From Myxococcales bacterium (GTDB lineage: Bacteria; Myxococcota_A; Polyangia; Polyangiales; Polyangiaceae): DNA of 59,490 nucleotides. Below the pieces are notes generated by a model, which made no database searches, was not told the origin of the DNA, and was given only the letters and a program-made list of their open reading frames with translations. The position numbers and the translations under genes were made by a program. The stretch covers positions 1-59,490 of the forward strand of contig JACRDA010000297.1 of assembly GCA_016212965.1 (NCBI GenBank), in the 5' to 3' direction. Positions 34,275-43,582 of the stretch are shown here, in pieces. The stretch's first letter is position 1, and each line of letters opens with the position of its first letter.

Positions 34275-34342
34275 CTCTCACACCTCGTTACAGCTGCCGG
34301 GGGCTCGGCGCGCATGTCGTTGCCACGCGCCGGCCCCACTGA

Positions 34343-35233
34343 TCACGACACGCTCCTCGCCCAGGAGACCGGTTCCTGGATGCCCCGCTCCAGTGGCATG
34401 GCGGCGCGAACGCCGAGAGACGCAAGCCGCTCGGTGGACGGAAGGAAGACCCCCACCTTGCCCGTGTCTGGCATGCCGTCCGTCTCGACCGCGGCCGGGT
34501 CGAGGCCGGCCGCAGTCGCGACGAGCTCGGCGACGCGACGCAGCGTCACGGGGGCACCCGAACCGACGTTGTACGCCCCCGAGTCCTCGCCGCGCAGGCC
34601 GATGGCGACGAGCGCCTGCGCCACGTCCGTCGCGTGCACGAAGTCACGCACCTCGGTGCCGGAGCCACGCAGCCGGAGCGGCCCGCGCGAGGCCACGGCC
34701 TGGCGGGCGAGGTCGAAGATCACCAGGCGGCGCTGGCCAGGGCCGTAGAGGTTCCCGATCCGGGCGATTCTGCCGTCGACGCGCCCGGCCCGCGCGTAGG
34801 CCTGCACGTAGCGCTCCGCGGCGAGCTTGCTCACGCCGTAGGGCGAGATCGGTCGCAGCGGCTCGTCCTCGCGCACCGTTCCGTCGACCTCGCCGTACAC
34901 CGCCATGGACGACGCGAGAACCACGGTCGCGCGCCCCGTTCTCTCCAGGAGCTGAAGGAGATCCAGCGTCGAGCCGGCGTTCAGCAGGAGGTCTCCTTTG
35001 GGATCGCGCCAGGAGGTCTCGACGCCGCCCCCGCCGGCGAGGTGAAAGACCAGATCGGCTCCCTCGAAGGCCGTGGTGTACTCGACGTCGGGTAGAGGCT
35101 CCGCAGGGGCGCGCCGCACCAGGCCGACCAGTCGAGCGCCGGGGAGCGCACGACGCAGCTCCCGCAGCAGATAGGGCCCCAGAAACCCGGTGGGGCCGGT
35201 GACGCAGACGCGCAGCGCTGGCTGATCCTTCAT
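34343..35233 (-). CDS. NAD(P)-dependent epimerase/dehydratase (extended SDR)
   Basis: From the ATG at 35233 the 296-residue protein has the Rossmann loop VTGPTGFLGPYLLREL, ADLVFHLAGGGG, the catalytic Ser region VVLASSMAVYGEVDG, the YxxxK pair in SPYGVSKLAAERYVQAYA, RIGNLYGPGQ and EVRDFVHATDVAQAL. It would epimerise or reduce a nucleotide sugar. A 4-keto reductase acting on the gmd product is one possibility. It lies 68 nt upstream of the nucleotidyltransferase gene and 10 nt downstream of the methyltransferase. An in-frame ATG at 35269 would overlap that gene and lacks fold similarity, so it was not used. Confidence 0.85.
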   Translation of the reverse strand: MKDQPALRVCVTGPTGFLGPYLLRELRRALPGARLVGLVRRAPAEPLPDVEYTTAFEGADLVFHLAGGGGVETSWRDPKGDLLLNAGSTLDLLQLLERTGRATVVLASSMAVYGEVDGTVREDEPLRPISPYGVSKLAAERYVQAYARAGRVDGRIARIGNLYGPGQRRLVIFDLARQAVASRGPLRLRGSGTEVRDFVHATDVAQALVAIGLRGEDSGAYNVGSGAPVTLRRVAELVATAAGLDPAAVETDGMPDTGKVGVFLPSTERLASLGVRAAMPLERGIQEPVSWARSVS

Positions 35234-35243
35234 GGGTCCGAAC

Positions 35244-36356
35244 TCAGCGCTCGGGCTGCCGGGCGGCATCCACGGGTGCCTCGGGCTCGCGCCCGCGGCG
35301 GCGCACGAGAGCCATTACCGACCCTGCGCGGAAGGGCGGAACGAGGGGGCCGAGCTTTGCGATCGCGACCTGGTCGCAAGCGTCGAGGAGGTCCAGGACC
35401 AAGCGCGAGCGCGTGAGGAACGGGTAGAAGGCCACGTTCAGCCAGGTGCGCAGGGCCGATAGCTCAGGCCGGAAGAACACGAGCTCGCCCTCTGCCGCCA
35501 GCAGATCGCGTAGTGCCTCGGCATCAATGTGCCCCTCGTGCTCGCTCTCCTCACCGACGAGCCGGCGGATCGCCGGGACGCGGCCGAACACCGCGGGCCG
35601 ATCGGCCGACTCGTGAAAGGCCGCGAGCCCGCCCGGCTTGAGCAGGTGCACGAGCGCGCGCGCGCGGCGTTCATGCCCCGGAAGGTGGTGCAGTGTGCCG
35701 AAGCACAGGAGCCAGTCCGCCACATCCTCCCGAAACGGCAGGTGGGTGATGCTCGCCTGCACGAACTCACCGGGGACGCGCCGCCGCGCGAGACGCAGCC
35801 CTCCGAGCGCCAGGTCGACGCCGACGTAGAGAGCACCCATGGCCGCGAGGTCGAGGCACGCCGTCACCGTCTCGGCGCGACCGCAGCCCACCTCGATGAT
35901 CACCTCGGGTCGGCGCATGCGCAGCAGGGGATCGATGAGGTGCTTCTTCCTCGGATACGTCCGGTCGAGGCCCACCGGAGGCACGGACGGGTCAGCGTAT
36001 GCCTGGCCGTCCCAGAACTTCATCTCGGCGCGCGCCCACTCGGCCTCTGGCTCGTTGGCTGCTGCCATCATGGCGCCGAGGCGCTGGCGGAGCTCGGTCG
36101 GCAGCTCCGTGGCGCGCGCCCCGAGGAGGTCAAGCGGTGATGGACCGGCCGCGAATCCGGGCAGCGTCAGGCGTGGAATGCCGTCCACGAGCGCGTAGGC
36201 CCGGGGACAAGTCGAGCAGGAGAGGACGCCGAGGTCGATTTCCGGCGCTGCTGCCGTGCCGCCTCCGGCGGGTGCCGTGGCCTCGCGCAACGTGCGCAGC
36301 TCGAGGCTGCCCCCGCATCCGGGACAGGCCAACAGTGGCAGCAGCGTCAAGCGCAC
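35244..36356 (-). CDS. Methyltransferase with N-terminal Trm112-like zinc-binding domain
   Basis: The 370-residue protein starts LLPLLACPGCGGSLELR and continues to LGVLSCSTCPRAYALVDGIP, which is a Trm112/YcaR-like pair of CxxC motifs. The methyltransferase domain has VIIEVGCGRAETVTACLDL, YVGVDLALGGLRLAR, ADWLLCFGTLHHLPGHERR and LVHLLKPGGLAAFHE. Such fusions are frequent in polysaccharide loci, where sugar or lipid methylation is likely; the acceptor is unknown. Its start overlaps the end of the flippase gene by 10 nt. Confidence 0.82.
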   Translation of the reverse strand: MRLTLLPLLACPGCGGSLELRTLREATAPAGGGTAAAPEIDLGVLSCSTCPRAYALVDGIPRLTLPGFAAGPSPLDLLGARATELPTELRQRLGAMMAAANEPEAEWARAEMKFWDGQAYADPSVPPVGLDRTYPRKKHLIDPLLRMRRPEVIIEVGCGRAETVTACLDLAAMGALYVGVDLALGGLRLARRRVPGEFVQASITHLPFREDVADWLLCFGTLHHLPGHERRARALVHLLKPGGLAAFHESADRPAVFGRVPAIRRLVGEESEHEGHIDAEALRDLLAAEGELVFFRPELSALRTWLNVAFYPFLTRSRLVLDLLDACDQVAIAKLGPLVPPFRAGSVMALVRRRGREPEAPVDAARQPER

Positions 36357-37717
36357 GGCGGTTCACCTCGAGCGGGTAAGGGGTCGGAGCCGCCCTCCGC
36401 GCAGGGCTCGCGGGGGTCATCGTGGAGGATCGATGCGGGAGGAGGCGCGGGTGCCAGTCGATAGCGGGCGACCACCAGCGCCGCAAGGCCGGCTACCACG
36501 GCGACGCCCTGCGCGATCGCCGTCGCCAGAGACACGCCCACGACCCCGTTCGCGATGCCGAACGTGGCCATGCAGGCGACGAGGCTGGTTGCACGCGCCC
36601 CGTCCACAACCCACGCGACCTTGGGGTAGCCGCGGCTCTGCAGCGCCGCCTGGCTCACCTTCGAGATGTTCTCTCCCGCTGTGGCGGCCACGAGCAGGCA
36701 GAACGGCCACACGGCGCCTGCGAAGGCTGTGCCGAAGACGAGCGGCACCGCGAACGGGGCGACCGCTACGGCGACGACGGCGCCGAGTGCCGAGAGCATG
36801 GAAGAGCGCCGCAACGCGCGGCGGACAGCGCCCCACCCCAGAGCGGTGTCCGACATGGCGACCGTGCTCGCTGTGAGCTCGGCGAGCGAGATCACCTGCA
36901 GCGTCGCCGCGGCACCCGCCGCAACGCCGAAGAGCCCGGAGTCCTCGTCCGAGAGCCGCGCATACGCCCAGCCCTGATTCACGACCGTGAGCGCGATCGC
37001 CACCAGAGTGGACGCGTGGATCGCCGCGCCCCGCGCGAGCAGAGGCCAGAGCGGCTGAAGCGCGTCCCGGCGGGGGATCCGCGGACGTACGAGCACCGTG
37101 AGCGCCACGCCGGCGGCGGCGCTCGTGACCCCGATGACGACCGACGCGAACAGCACGCTGCGCACGAGCAGCACCATGAGCAGTCCGAGGCCCAGGACGC
37201 GCAGCCCCGTGCCCGCGACGCGCGTCACCATCAGGGCGCGCACGCGCCCCGCAGCCACCAGCATGCCGTAGCCGAGGGCGCCCACGACGCCGCCCGGCAC
37301 GGCGAGCGCCAGCATCCAGTACCAGCCCGCGTCGGACCCTTCGCCGGGACAGGCGGTGCCGGTGAGCAGGAGCATGCCGAGCAGCACGGCGGCGGGCGCC
37401 AGCGTCACCGCGAGGAGCGTGAACATGCGGCGCGCGTCGTCGAGCGACAGGCGGCGTGCCCCGACGAGCTGGGGCAGAGCCGTGATCATGCCGAAACCGG
37501 CGACGCCCGTGATGACGCCGGTCCAGTACACCCAGCGCTGGAGCTGGCCGCGGCCTTCGGGCATGAGCAGGCGTGCGGTGAGCACCGACCCGAGCAGGGC
37601 GAGCCCGGCTTCCACCGCCACGCCCAAAAGACTCACGGTGTGTGGCCGGCCTAGCCACTCGCGCAGCTTGCCCCGACCCACCCGCGGAGGCGCCTGGGGT
37701 GCCGACGTCGGGCTCAC
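36347..37717 (-). CDS. Wzx-type polysaccharide flippase
   Basis: The GTG at 37717 overlaps the stop of the FlaA1/CapD-like gene (GTGA) and gives 456 residues. About twelve hydrophobic helices follow an N-terminal basic tail. LGVAVEAGLALLGSVLTARL and MPEGRGQLQRWVYWTGVI resemble the start of Wzx/MATE-like polysaccharide transporters of the MOP superfamily. VNQGWAYARLSDEDSGLFGVA is a typical internal segment. It would move the lipid-linked repeat unit to the periplasmic face for Wzy. The open frame extends well upstream on this strand, but that part is the shadow of the dehydratase gene. Confidence 0.8.
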   Translation of the reverse strand: MSPTSAPQAPPRVGRGKLREWLGRPHTVSLLGVAVEAGLALLGSVLTARLLMPEGRGQLQRWVYWTGVITGVAGFGMITALPQLVGARRLSLDDARRMFTLLAVTLAPAAVLLGMLLLTGTACPGEGSDAGWYWMLALAVPGGVVGALGYGMLVAAGRVRALMVTRVAGTGLRVLGLGLLMVLLVRSVLFASVVIGVTSAAAGVALTVLVRPRIPRRDALQPLWPLLARGAAIHASTLVAIALTVVNQGWAYARLSDEDSGLFGVAAGAAATLQVISLAELTASTVAMSDTALGWGAVRRALRRSSMLSALGAVVAVAVAPFAVPLVFGTAFAGAVWPFCLLVAATAGENISKVSQAALQSRGYPKVAWVVDGARATSLVACMATFGIANGVVGVSLATAIAQGVAVVAGLAALVVARYRLAPAPPPASILHDDPREPCAEGGSDPLPARGEPPCA

Positions 37718-38913
37718 ATCTTCTGGTCCAGGTTCTTGCCGGTCTCGAGGTGATCGAGATCCGGGACTACGCGGCGGAGCTCGCGCACGTAGTCGGCCTT
37801 GAGGATCCGCGGGTCGCTGCGTGCGGCGGCGGCGAAGCGCAGGAAGTCTGCAACGGCACGCTCGTCCACGTCCGTCTGCGACTGCTTGACGATGCCGATG
37901 TGAGGGAAGCGCGCGAGGTCGAGCTTCTCGCCCCCGGTGTGGAACTCCTCGAAAGGCTTCTCGCCCGAGGTGTCGCTTCGGAAGAACCAGCACGGCCACT
38001 TGCGCTCGGCGATGAGCTCGCGCGCGCGGGCGCGCGCCTCTTGCTCCGAGGCGCAGGCCACCGGCTCGTAGCCGAGCTCGTGCAGGAGATCGCGGGCAAT
38101 GGCGGCGAAGGTCTTCTCGCCGAGCTCGCGCGCGAGGTTGGGAAAGAAGACGTCCCCATTCTCGCCGAGCACGCAGCTGAGGACGCAGATCTGGCCGGCC
38201 TCCTCGTGGGACATGAAGTAGCGTTTGACGTCGTCGGGTGCGGCGATCGGCTGATGCTTCGCGATCCGCATCAAGAACCCGTGCGGCAGGCTCCCGTCGG
38301 AGAAGGCGACGTTGGCGAAGCGCGCCGTGGAGAAGGGCTGGCGCGAGCTCTCGACCAGCAGGATCTTCTCCATCAGCATCTTGCTCGCCCCCATGAGGTT
38401 CGCCGGGCGGGTGGCCTTGTCGGAGGACACGGAGAAGAACTTGCGACAGGGCGTCGACAGCTCCCGCAGGAAGGCATGCGGGTGGAGCACGTTGGTGTCG
38501 ATCATCCGGATGAGGCAGTAGACGTCCTTCTCCGAGCGCACGTGCTTCATGGCGGCGAGGTTCAGGATGAAATCGAAGGGCGCCGACTCGCGGAAGTAGC
38601 GGGAGCACTCGACACTGCCGAGCCCGATGGGCAGCGTGGCGAAGTCCTCGGGCATGGCGATCGTCGGGTCGGAGCGCAGCTCGCGCACGATCTCGACGAG
38701 GTTGTTCTCGCTGAGATCCACGAGCACGAGCGCGCGAGGGCGGTGTGCGAGGAGGCTCCGAACGACCGAGCTACCGATGGACCCCGCCGCGCCGATGACC
38801 GCTACCCTGCTGCCCCCGATCTCCCGGTCGAGCTCGGCCGCGTGCTCGCGCACGTCCTCTTCGAACAGCGAGCTCCTCCGCCCGGTGGCGAGGTACTCGT
38901 AGGGGGAGGGCAT
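37714..38913 (-). CDS. UDP-sugar 4,6-dehydratase-like polysaccharide biosynthesis protein (FlaA1/CapD type, soluble)
   Basis: The 399-residue protein carries the NAD motif VAVIGAAGSIGSSVVRSLL and NLAAMKHVRSEKD. The catalytic region FSVSSDKATRPANLMGASKM, in place of the usual STDKAVxPxxxMGxTK, and FSTARFANVAFSDGSLPHGF mark the FlaA1/CapD/WbpM family. It lacks the membrane domain of WbpM and so should be cytoplasmic. The likely reaction is 4,6-dehydration or epimerisation of a UDP-HexNAc. The ATG at 38913 is preferred to the adjacent GTG, with AGGAG 7 nt upstream. A C-terminal extension of about 100 residues (DVDERAVADFLRFAAAARSD) is not part of the core fold. Confidence 0.85.
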   Translation of the reverse strand: MPSPYEYLATGRRSSLFEEDVREHAAELDREIGGSRVAVIGAAGSIGSSVVRSLLAHRPRALVLVDLSENNLVEIVRELRSDPTIAMPEDFATLPIGLGSVECSRYFRESAPFDFILNLAAMKHVRSEKDVYCLIRMIDTNVLHPHAFLRELSTPCRKFFSVSSDKATRPANLMGASKMLMEKILLVESSRQPFSTARFANVAFSDGSLPHGFLMRIAKHQPIAAPDDVKRYFMSHEEAGQICVLSCVLGENGDVFFPNLARELGEKTFAAIARDLLHELGYEPVACASEQEARARARELIAERKWPCWFFRSDTSGEKPFEEFHTGGEKLDLARFPHIGIVKQSQTDVDERAVADFLRFAAAARSDPRILKADYVRELRRVVPDLDHLETGKNLDQKM

Positions 38914-38983
38914 CACGTAGCTCCTGAGCGCGTGCGTCGGACCGACGAGGTGCGCCTGGCTCGTAGTGTAGTCGTGGCGGGCG

Positions 38984-41584
38984 TCATGGCCGCGGAAATG
39001 CAGCGCTGCGCGCGCGCTCGAGCTTGCGGCGCAGCTCTGGGTCGTCCCTGTGCCGGAGGAGCCGCTCGTAGAGCTGAGTCGCCTGCGAGTGGAGGCCGGC
39101 GCTCGAGGCTGCGTCGGCGAGCTTGAGGAAGCGCTCGTCGTTCGGGGCCTCGCGCGTAGCGCGCTCGTAGTGCGTCACTGCGGTGCCCCACTCGCCGCGC
39201 GAGCCGTGTAGGTCGCCGAGCCACGTGGCCGCCTCGGCGCATCGGTCGCTGCGCATGCAGCTCGCCGAGAGCAGGGCCTTGGCGGCCACCTGGAGCCGCT
39301 CCGGGGAGCTCGACTTCGCGGCGGCGCTGGCGCGCAGCTGCAGGCAGGGCGCGAGGTCCGTGACCCCCTCGCAGCCGGTTGCGAGGAGCGATTCGGCGTC
39401 GTCCGGGTGGCCCTCGGCGATGAGCAGGCTGGCTCGTAGCTGCGCCGCTGCGGAGCTGCGTGGGTCGATGTCGGCGAGGGCGACGGCGTGTGCCTCGACT
39501 GCTGCACGGCACGCGGTGATGTCCTCGCAGCGACCGGCCGCGATACGGGAGATGACGCCCGCCGCGAGCCTCGTGTGGGGGCCGGCACGCTTGGGGTTCC
39601 GCTCCAGGGCCTGCCCATCGCAGAATTCCCCGAGCGCCCGCCGCTCGCCGGTCCCGAGCTCGGCCGCGAGAGAGTCGAGCACGGCCGCGCCCAGGATGCC
39701 GTCCGGCACCGCGCTCAGAAGCTCGTCGGGGGTGGTCGCGAGGCGGGCGATGAGCTCGACCGCGCCGTCGATGAGGCGGGTTTCGCTCTCCACGGCGAGG
39801 CGTAGCTCGAGCAAGGCCTGCGAGCGCTGGCCGGCCTCGGCGAGCGTGTGGGCCGCAAGCAGGTGCGCGCGCCCGTTCAGGCGCGAGCGCTCGAGGGCGC
39901 GCTGCAACCAGGGCATCGCGGCCTCGTCGCGCTCCTGCGTGGCGAGCGTGGCGCCGAGCAGCGCGAAGTAGGCCTCGGACGGGTGGCGCAACATGGCCTT
40001 TCTCAGCTGCAGGCGCAGCTCCGACAGGCGGCCATCGCTGCGCGGGGGCTCGTCGGCGAGCACGGCCCGCTGCAGGCGCACGCGATCGCTCCCGAGGTCA
40101 TGCCAGCCGGCGTAGGCCGTGCCGCCCACGAGCGCAGTGCCGGCGGCGACGGCTGCCCAGGCGAGGCGGCGCCGCTTGCGCGAGGCCCGCCGACCGGACT
40201 CGGGCTCGCCGCGTCGCGCGTTGCCCCACACCGATCCGGTGACCGCCGCGGCGGCGATGCAGACGCCGGGGACTTCGAGCCCGAGATCGAGCAAGTTCTG
40301 CAGCGCGAGCACCACGACCCCGACCCACGCTGCGGTCGCGGGACCGCTGCGGCTCAGGCGCAGCTTGCCCGGGCGGAAGAACCAGGCGAAGGCGCCGAGC
40401 GCGAGGACCGTCGCGACGATGCCCCACTCGGCGAGCCACTGGGCGATGAAGTTCTCGGCGTGCGTGTACACGAGCGAGCCGTCGGTCGGCTGGTAGGCAG
40501 GAAACACGCTCTCGAAGGCGCCCCGGCCGACGCCGAACACCGGGTGGTCGACGACCACCGGTCGCACCCAGTTGAGCAGATCGAGCTTCACCAGGCTCTG
40601 ATCGTAGAGCTCGGCCCACATGCGCCGCGCGCCGCTGAGGACGGCGAGCCCGATGCCCATGGCGAGCGCGAGACCGGCGACCAGCCCGACGCGGCGCCAG
40701 GCGTCCCCGCCCGACCCACGGCTGCGCCGGCTGATGAACAGCGCAATGGTGAGGGCCACGAGCCCGAGGATGAGCACGGCAAGCCCGGCCCGCGAGCCGG
40801 TCGTGGCGTTCACCCCGAAGAGGATGACGATACCTGCTGCAACCATCCAGCGCGGCATCGGGTCCTTGGAGTCGGCGAGGAGCGCGAGGCCGCAGAACGC
40901 ACCGAGGTTCAGGTACCCGGAGAGGTTGTTCGGGTTGAGCAGCGGGCCCAGGTGCCAGGCCATCGGTTTGAAGGCGGGCTGGTAGATGCCGAAGACCTTG
41001 GTCATGCCGAGCAGCCCGTGGCCGACCGTCGCGGCGGCGGCAGCGAGCGCCGATCCGAACACGAGGCTCATCCCCCACCTCGGCCCGCGGCGTGCGGCGA
41101 TCGTCGCTGCGGCGATGAACAAGGCGCCGTAGCTGTACCAGCGGAGGGCCTCGACGAGGCTGGCGCCGGGATCGAGCGAGACGGGAGCGGCGGTGAGCTC
41201 GGCACCGAACGGAAGCAGGGCACGCGACCACACGTCGGCGTTGCTCGGCGCGATCGCGCGCAGGATGCCCATGGGGAGCGGTATCGCCTGGAGCGCCGAG
41301 TACAGGGCGAGGGCGCCGAACACGAGCGCCGGTCGGAAGTGCGCGCGCGCGCCGAGGCGAATCGCGACGCCGAGGCCCAGGGTCGCGACGCAGCCGACGA
41401 CCGCCATCACGGGCACGTGCACCGCGCCGAGGGCCATCACCGACCCGAGCACCGCTGCCGCGACACACAGCTCCAGCACGAGCTCGAGCGTCGACTCTCG
41501 ATCCCGCGGGCCGGGCTCCTCGCTGCCGTCGAGGTCGCGGTCGCGCTCGCGCAGCAGCCGCTCCGTCCGGGACCTCAGGGACAT
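38984..41584 (-). CDS. O-antigen ligase/polymerase-type membrane protein fused to a TPR-like helical tail
   Basis: The 866-residue protein has a cytoplasmic N-terminus, about twelve transmembrane helices to residue 460 or so, and the Wzy_C/WaaL loop with FGVGRGAFESVFPAYQPT and YTHAENFIAQWLAEWG. These are typical of enzymes that ligate or polymerise periplasmic glycan. A further helix (RRLAWAAVAAGTALVGGTAY) is followed by about 350 residues of helical repeats (EAYFALLGATLATQERDEAA, AHLLAAHTLAEAGQRSQALL, AVTHYERATREAPNDERFLK) that resemble TPRs. The fusion may recruit a partner or glycan carrier. It is the first gene of the minus-strand block; a CTAG-rich palindrome lies upstream. Confidence 0.85.
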   Translation of the reverse strand: MSLRSRTERLLRERDRDLDGSEEPGPRDRESTLELVLELCVAAAVLGSVMALGAVHVPVMAVVGCVATLGLGVAIRLGARAHFRPALVFGALALYSALQAIPLPMGILRAIAPSNADVWSRALLPFGAELTAAPVSLDPGASLVEALRWYSYGALFIAAATIAARRGPRWGMSLVFGSALAAAAATVGHGLLGMTKVFGIYQPAFKPMAWHLGPLLNPNNLSGYLNLGAFCGLALLADSKDPMPRWMVAAGIVILFGVNATTGSRAGLAVLILGLVALTIALFISRRSRGSGGDAWRRVGLVAGLALAMGIGLAVLSGARRMWAELYDQSLVKLDLLNWVRPVVVDHPVFGVGRGAFESVFPAYQPTDGSLVYTHAENFIAQWLAEWGIVATVLALGAFAWFFRPGKLRLSRSGPATAAWVGVVVLALQNLLDLGLEVPGVCIAAAAVTGSVWGNARRGEPESGRRASRKRRRLAWAAVAAGTALVGGTAYAGWHDLGSDRVRLQRAVLADEPPRSDGRLSELRLQLRKAMLRHPSEAYFALLGATLATQERDEAAMPWLQRALERSRLNGRAHLLAAHTLAEAGQRSQALLELRLAVESETRLIDGAVELIARLATTPDELLSAVPDGILGAAVLDSLAAELGTGERRALGEFCDGQALERNPKRAGPHTRLAAGVISRIAAGRCEDITACRAAVEAHAVALADIDPRSSAAAQLRASLLIAEGHPDDAESLLATGCEGVTDLAPCLQLRASAAAKSSSPERLQVAAKALLSASCMRSDRCAEAATWLGDLHGSRGEWGTAVTHYERATREAPNDERFLKLADAASSAGLHSQATQLYERLLRHRDDPELRRKLERARSAAFPRP

Positions 41585-41653
41585 GGGGGTGGTGCGTCTC
41601 CCGGGGATTTCACCGCTAGCTTGGTGCGCGGAAGACGCCGGCCGTTCATGAGA

Positions 41654-41698
41654 TTGACCCGTGTCGGGACCATGGCTAGGCCTAGCCTAGTCGCTAGG
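41654..41698 (+). promoter_or_regulatory. Promoter-like element overlapped by CTAG-rich palindromes, candidate operator
   Basis: TTGACC (41654-41659) and TAGGCC (41677-41682) are 17 nt apart. The -10 region lies inside the perfect 14-bp palindrome GGCTAGGCCTAGCC (41674-41687), followed by CCTAG-TCG-CTAGG (41686-41698). The sites lie in the 130-nt gap between the divergent ligase and hydrolase genes. CTAG is usually rare in bacterial DNA, so its clustering here suggests a protein-binding site. Confidence 0.5.
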
Positions 41699-41714
41699 GC
41701 CCGGAAGGAGCAGT

Positions 41715-42422
41715 GTGCCCGTGATCTCCGCCCAGGGCGCCGAAGTTGCGCTCACCGTCGACGGCCACGCCGTCCCGGCCTACGCCGTCCTGCCCGAGGG
41801 CGCGGCGCACGGGGTCGTGGTCGTGCACGAGGTCTTCGGCCGGCAGCCCGAGATCGACCGGGTCTGCGACCGCTTCGCGCGGGCGGGGTACGCGGCCGTC
41901 GCGCCCGATCTGTTCGCGCACGGGACGCAGCTCGGGTGCATCCGGCGCATGATGGTCGCGATCTCGACGGGCGAGGGCCTGCCGGTGCGGCAGGTGCTCG
42001 GGGCGCGCGCGTGGCTGTGCGAGCAGACGGGCCTTTCGGCGGCGCGGATCGGGATCATCGGGTTCTGCATGGGCGGGGGCTTCGCGCTGGCCGTCGGGCG
42101 CGGGTGGGGTGCCGTCTCGGCGAACTACGGCAAGACCCCGCCGCGTGCCGTCCTCGAGGGCACCGGGCCGGTCATCGCCTGCTACGGCGAGCGCGACCGG
42201 CTGTTCGCGCCCGAGGCGAAGAAGCTCGAGCGCGAGCTCGAAGAGCTCGGTGTGGAGCACGAGGTGCACCTGTTCCCCGGGGCAGGGCACTCGTTCCTCA
42301 CCGACGGCTCCCACCCGGTGGCGTCGTTCCTCTCGTGGCCGCTCATGCACGTGCGCTACGAGCCCGAGACGGCGGAGCGCGCGTGGGAGCACATTCTCGC
42401 GTTCTTCGACGCGCACCTGTGA
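41715..42422 (+). CDS. Dienelactone hydrolase-family alpha/beta hydrolase
   Basis: The 235-residue protein has the DLH pattern: VVVVHEVFGRQPEIDRVCDR (Glu39 region), APDLFAHG, the nucleophile Cys118 in IGIIGFCMGGGFAL, the Asp in ACYGERDRLFAPE and the His in FPGAGHSFLTDG. These form the Cys-Asp-His triad of dienelactone hydrolases, which open lactone or ester bonds. The natural substrate may differ, since no aromatic degradation genes are near. The GTG at 41715 has AAGGAG about 5 nt upstream. Confidence 0.9.
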   Translation: MPVISAQGAEVALTVDGHAVPAYAVLPEGAAHGVVVVHEVFGRQPEIDRVCDRFARAGYAAVAPDLFAHGTQLGCIRRMMVAISTGEGLPVRQVLGARAWLCEQTGLSAARIGIIGFCMGGGFALAVGRGWGAVSANYGKTPPRAVLEGTGPVIACYGERDRLFAPEAKKLERELEELGVEHEVHLFPGAGHSFLTDGSHPVASFLSWPLMHVRYEPETAERAWEHILAFFDAHL

Positions 42423-42477
42423 CGACGTCGAGCGCTTCGAGAGGTGCCCTTCCCGGCCCTTCCCGCGCCTGCCCGCC

Positions 42478-43557
42478 TCAGCGCCCCTCGGTGGGCGCGC
42501 CTTCCGCGGCAGCGCCCGGCGGCGCCGGGCGCGGGAAGAAGCGCGCCTGGAAGACCGGCCAGGTGAGGAACACGATCGCCACGATGACGAGCCCGGCGGC
42601 GATGATCTCGGCGGTGGGCAGGCCGGGCTGGTTCGCCAGGACGGAGAGCAGCACGGTGGCCACGATGCCGGCCAGGACGCTCGAGGCGCGGTTCACGGGC
42701 ACGCAGAAGGAGTTCTCGCGCCGGTCGAGCAGGATGAGGCCGCCGAAGATGCCGGTGCCCTGCGACAGCAGGCCGACCGCGATGCCGTGGAGAGCGATGC
42801 CGCTCGTCCAGAAGTCGGTGAAGCCGTAGCGCACGTCGCCGAGGACGCCGTCGCCGCCGATGAGGGCGCAGACGACGAGCGCGACCAGGAGCGAGGGCGT
42901 CGCGACCATCTGCTCCTCGACGAAGTAGCGCTTGGTCGCGTCCTTGTCGTCGCTCTTGGCCAGGCGGCTCATGAAGCGCAGGCGCACGAAGTAGCCGGCG
43001 AGGTAGATGGCGACGTCGACCTTGGCGAGCGTCGAGAGGTCCGTGCTCTTCGTGTCGAGCACCGTGACGAGCAGGGCCGCGACGGTGAGCAGCAGCGACA
43101 CCCACGAGAACCAGCGCACGTGGCGCCGCGACACGAAGTCGACGAGCGGGGCGATGACGAGCACGCCGCCCCGCATGAGCAGCATCATGAACACGATCGA
43201 CGGGCCCTTGATCGTGTAGGCGAGGGTCGTCGTGGCCACGACGCCGGCCGTGCACAGGCCCGAGAGGAAGGTCCAGATGCCGGGGACGGGCACGCGCAGG
43301 CCGAGGACCTGGCGCGAGCCGGCGTAGCGCCACCAGCGCATGGCGCTGATGAACACGAACATGCCCGCGAGCGACGCGATGGCGTTGGCCGGCAGGAGCG
43401 CGAAGGCCGCCAAGGGCTTGTCCATGCCCGGCAGCAGGCCCTTGCTGAGCGCCTTGGCGAGCGCGCTGTAGGGCGCGTAGCAGGCGAAGTAGCCGAACGC
43501 GAACCACCAGATGCGGTAGTCGTGGCGGTCGCTCTTGCCGTTCGCGGTCTCGCTCAT
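42478..43557 (-). CDS. Multi-spanning membrane protein of unknown function (EamA/DMT-like topology)
   Basis: The 359-residue protein from the ATG at 43557 has about ten hydrophobic helices, for example WWFAFGYFACYAPYSALAKA, FALLPANAIASLAGMFVFI, IWTFLSGLCTAGVVATTTLA and IVATVLLSVLANQPGL. The segment YTIKGPSIVFMMLLMRGGVLVIAPLVD recalls drug/metabolite transporters, but the overall match is too weak to name a substrate. The upstream extension of the frame runs through CGCGTCAC repeats and was excluded. Confidence 0.65.
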   Translation of the reverse strand: MSETANGKSDRHDYRIWWFAFGYFACYAPYSALAKALSKGLLPGMDKPLAAFALLPANAIASLAGMFVFISAMRWWRYAGSRQVLGLRVPVPGIWTFLSGLCTAGVVATTTLAYTIKGPSIVFMMLLMRGGVLVIAPLVDFVSRRHVRWFSWVSLLLTVAALLVTVLDTKSTDLSTLAKVDVAIYLAGYFVRLRFMSRLAKSDDKDATKRYFVEEQMVATPSLLVALVVCALIGGDGVLGDVRYGFTDFWTSGIALHGIAVGLLSQGTGIFGGLILLDRRENSFCVPVNRASSVLAGIVATVLLSVLANQPGLPTAEIIAAGLVIVAIVFLTWPVFQARFFPRPAPPGAAAEGAPTEGR

Positions 43558-43582
43558 TGCCGGTGCCTCGGCCGTGCGGTGG

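Noticed and set aside
37718..38608. Extended N-terminus of the flippase
   Set aside because: This stretch is a shadow frame of the dehydratase gene. The GTG at 37717 gives a normal-length flippase.
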